64,000 nt of DNA from Sordaria brevicollis (Eukaryota; Ascomycota; Sordariomycetes; Sordariales; Sordariaceae): NCBI GenBank assembly GCA_033439795.1, contig JAUTDP010000010.1:1054001-1118000 (forward strand), given 5' to 3'. Shown piece after piece: positions 61,211 through 64,000 of this stretch. How positions within the stretch are numbered: position 1 is the first letter of the stretch; each line of letters opens with the position of its first letter. The notes below the pieces were generated by a model. That model was not told the origin of the DNA, did no database searches, and saw only the letters and a list, made by a program, of their open reading frames with translations. Made by a program: the position numbers and the translations under genes.

Positions 61211-62990
61211 ATGGGTCCCAAGCGAGACCATGATGCCCTCATGTACTCCGACAACGAGGGTCCAGCGCCGCAACCCGTAGCCAAGCGACGCAAAGAGCAC
61301 TCGTCCGCTAAAAACAAACTTCCCGAGCCAAAGACCGACTCCACATACGGACAACGTACCGCCTTCCCCGGCCTCGACGAGCCTGCGGCGCTCAGCGACG
61401 AAGATCTAGAATTCGAGGACCAAGGCGATGCCCTCGCCTATCTCCGTTCCGTTCGGTAAGCTTCCCTTCTCTTCTCGCGCACCATACTTCCCCTCCGCAT
61501 AAAAGAGACACCCAATTGGCTAAACAAATCTTTCAATATTCTTCCACTACTTGCAGTGACGCATGATTTGACTGACGGTGGGTAAGTAACACAGACAAGA
61601 AGCGAACGGTATACCTCACCTCCTTGTAGCTCCAAAAGCCGGGCCTCAGCTCCCGCCTCACTTCTCGAATGGCTCGCCCGCCAACGACGGTGGCGTAGAC
61701 CGAAGCATCTACCACGTCGGCCTCGGCGATTCCCGCGGCTACTACCAAGACGGCGCCTACACAGCCGCACCCGATAACCATCAGTGCGGCGTCCCCGGGG
61801 AATCATACGACGACGACTATGACGAAGACGACGGTAGCGCAGACGATTACTACTACGCCCACGCCTACGGCTTCGGCGACGAAGACGATTACAGCGACGA
61901 CTACGACAGCTCCACCAGCAGCAGCAAAGTCGCCGCCCTCACAGCCGCCAAAAATCGACATCTAGCTCGCGAAGCCTACTTCGCCTCTCTCATGAGCCAA
62001 TTCTCCCATCTCCGATCCATGCTCCACCAAACCCCTCCCCCTTCCTTGCTCTCCCAACTCGACAAAGACCACGGCTACCAAGTCGGCTCGTTCGGCCCCA
62101 AATCCTGGACTTTCCGGGTCTGGACCAAGCGCATCCGTTATACAGATCCGCTTCCGCACCAGGTAGCGGCCATGGACCGGTTCGGCGCGCTCAAGCTCCT
62201 GCGTGTGATTCTGGGCGGCAAGTTCATCCGCAGGGGCGTCGAGCTGCGCGAGCGCACGAGTCGTTGGATTTGGGCGCTGCTGGCTAGGTTACCCGATAGG
62301 GGCGAGATGGACCATACGGATATCGGATGGGTGAGGGAGCTGGGGAAGAGGGCGGTGTTGATGATGGTGAGCATTGCGCAGATGGCGGCGTTGAAGGAGG
62401 AGGTGGAGGGGGACTTGGAGGGCGGTGCTGGCCTCGAAGAAGGAGGTGATGATGAAGAGGAGGAAGAAGTGTTGGCTGAGCTGGAGCTGGATGTGGATAA
62501 TGAGGGTATTGGGAAAGTTGAAGACGATGAAACAGGGTGTCAGCTGGCTGAGGAACAGGACGGAGTGGCACCGAGGACTGCCGAGGACGCTTCGAAAGCA
62601 GCCAACCCCGGTACTGAAACTGAAGGCACCTCAAGCAAGGCTGAGCAACGCCAAGAGGCGCAAGAAGAGGCAGAGGAAGGAGAGGTTGACATGGACATCG
62701 ACGACGGAGAGGTGCTCGATGACGATGAAGGCCAACCTGCTGCTGCTACTGCTGCTGCTTCCGCAAAACAGGATGCCGAGGCTGATATTGCAGCTGCGAA
62801 AGCACGACTGCTCGCTCAGCTTGATGAAGATACTGCTGCTGCCGCCGCTGAAGAGCAGCGTCGGGAAGATGAGCTGACCAGACAACGACTGAACATGAGA
62901 GCGACGTTGAATATGATTCTGACTGTCGCCGGTGAGTTTTACGGCCAGAGAGATCTACTGGAGTTTAGAGACCCCTTCCCCGCTCTTTAG
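61211..62990 (+). CDS. Gemin2/SIP1-like SMN-complex protein
   Basis: Gemin2 holds Sm proteins during spliceosomal snRNP assembly. Two exons: 61211-61455 and 61595-62990, with a 139-bp intron; the product is 546 aa. The acceptor AACACAG at 61594 joins RSVR to QEANGIPHLLVAPKAG, restoring a family-like stretch. The TAG at 61627-61629 in GTAGCT is not a splice acceptor; it lies out of frame inside the exon. The N-terminus (KRDHDALMYSDNE, YGQRTAFPGLDE) is typical. An Asp/Tyr-rich acidic insert follows near 125-185. The helical core includes SWTFRVWTKRIRYTDPLPHQ and WIWALLARLP (306-315). A long Glu/Asp/Ala-rich insert (about 345-500) separates this from the conserved end MILTVAGEFYGQRDLLEFR (522-540). 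It is much longer than the animal protein because of the acidic inserts. Confidence 0.85.
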
Positions 62991-63615
62991 AAGAGGTAGG
63001 AAGGAAGTTGCGAACGGGGCGCATATCATATACGGCTTGATTTTCAACCTCAACAGGTTTGACCTATCCTGAGTTTTCCTGGAGCTGGAGTGCGATTATG
63101 TTAGTAGTTTTGACATGGAGTCAAAATATTCAAAAACATGTAGGAACATCTTCTAGTTGGGCTTCAAAAGGAGCTCTATATTATAGGTATGCAACGATCT
63201 CTTCAACCTCGCTCCGCCCCCTTAATCGAGGTTTCAAGTACATATCTATATCAATACAAAACAAAGGATACAACGGTCCTGTTTCATGCTCGCAATGATC
63301 GATAGAACGAAAACGTATGCCCAAAAGAACGATGACAGGATAAAAGAAGCCACCAATGCGTCTGCTCCATGCTCCTGTTCCCAACTGTAAAAACGAATGC
63401 TTGCCGCCCTCATTCCCTCCTCGTAGCAAAAACCCCCATAAACGCCATACAATATGCGAAAAATGCAACCGATGCGTTAAAAACAGTCAGGCGCCGTGGT
63501 AGTAGAGAGAGAGAGGACAAACAAGCCGAAGCGTGCCAAATAGCGAAAAGGAGAACTCCATCACCTGGACCCATGAATGGAAACAAACCACACATCTCCA
63601 AACAAGGAACCTCCT
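62991..63615. other. Convergent intergenic region
   Basis: The 625-bp stretch lies between convergent genes and has no supported coding region. It should contain both 3' untranslated regions. Confidence 0.5.
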
Positions 63616-64000
63616 CTAATCCATATCCATATCCCCACTTCTTCCCCCACGATGACTCAACCCGCTATAATCCAAGAACGGCGCCTCCTCAAAATCATCC
63701 GCTGGAACAAGGCCAGACGACTGTGGCACATACCCGCCAAAGCTCGTAATTGTAGTCTGCGTAAATTGACTTCCCCTCCTCTTCGGCACGGCCATCACCC
63801 GCCTGTTGTCATTGTGGGCAATGGTATTCGTCTTGTTCCCGCCTCCGCACCAAGCCATGGGTTCCAAGCTGCGCGGGGCTCTGTTTTCCTCTTCTTCATA
63901 CTGATGCTCGGGAAACTGCTCGCGACGGCGCCAATCCATGTCCTCCCCAAACAATCCGGCACCGCCTTCTTCGCTGCTTCCGTCTTCGTGGATGCGCTTG
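63616..64000 (-). CDS. 3' end of an unidentified gene, PIP-box-like motif
   Basis: The gene enters from the right edge; only its last 127 codons are seen. The open frame continues to position 64000 without a stop and ends at 63616. The peptide is charged and low in order: an acidic EEEENR stretch, then WCGGGNKTNTIAH, a basic VPKRRG patch, then QTTITSFGGY. The last segment fits a PCNA-interacting (PIP) box of the form Q-x-x-I-x-x-F, preceded by basic residues as in many replication and repair proteins. The final residues are GGRSGDMDMD. The family could not be identified. No intron was seen in this part. Confidence 0.6.
   Translation of the reverse strand, partial: KRIHEDGSSEEGGAGLFGEDMDWRRREQFPEHQYEEEENRAPRSLEPMAWCGGGNKTNTIAHNDNRRVMAVPKRRGSQFTQTTITSFGGYVPQSSGLVPADDFEEAPFLDYSGLSHRGGRSGDMDMD

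Noticed and set aside
61557..61577. Possible microexon in the Gemin2-like gene
   Set aside because: With the GTAAGC donor of exon 1 it gives a premature stop, and the 61595 acceptor explains the protein better.

Overview
The window looks like nuclear DNA of a filamentous ascomycete, most likely Neurospora or a close relative in the Sordariaceae. Supporting signs are short introns (about 50-140 bp) with GTAAGT-type donors, C/G-ending codons, eukaryotic housekeeping genes in both orientations, and a 9 kb AT-rich block whose changes look like repeat-induced point mutation (RIP). The species call is inference.

Layout: 1-703, 5' part of a secreted protein gene (minus). 3059-5569, 6-phosphofructokinase (minus). 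7504-9540, Mediator subunit 17 (plus). 10928-12770, a fungal-specific charged protein (minus). 12771-18004, no gene supported. 18005-27102, a nested repeat block. 28270-30019, a PARP-type zinc-finger protein (minus). 30841-38760, the ATR/Mec1 checkpoint kinase (minus; MUS-9 in Neurospora). 39299-41482, SRP receptor alpha (minus). 42167-43261, YIF1 (plus). 44213-45182, an Mpv17/PMP22 protein (plus). 46397-51112, a kelch/coiled-coil Tea1-type polarity protein (minus). 55352-59905, raptor/Kog1 of TORC1 (plus). 61211-62990, a Gemin2/SIP1-like SMN-complex protein (plus). 63616-64000, the 3' end of an unidentified gene (minus). Exon structures were rebuilt by hand from splice signals and reading-frame continuity; every complete model keeps phase from start to stop.

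The most unusual region is 18005-27102. It is bounded by a 10-bp terminal inverted repeat (CAGGGTTGGG) and an exact 8-bp direct duplication (TGAGTACA), the signature of a hAT-type DNA transposon. Its arms are full of CTAGTACTAG-like palindromes. Inside lies a very long TTA microsatellite carrying a 6.7 kb Ty3/gypsy chromovirus with two 219-bp LTRs that differ only by transitions, and a separate 471-bp LTR-like block that is not AT-converted. It reads as at least three generations of insertion in one locus.

The genes do not form a single pathway. Two neighbours, the PARP-type zinc-finger protein and the ATR kinase, both point to DNA-damage functions. SRP receptor and YIF1 share a divergent promoter and both act early in the secretory pathway. 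The polarity protein and raptor are divergent across 4.2 kb and both bear on hyphal growth.
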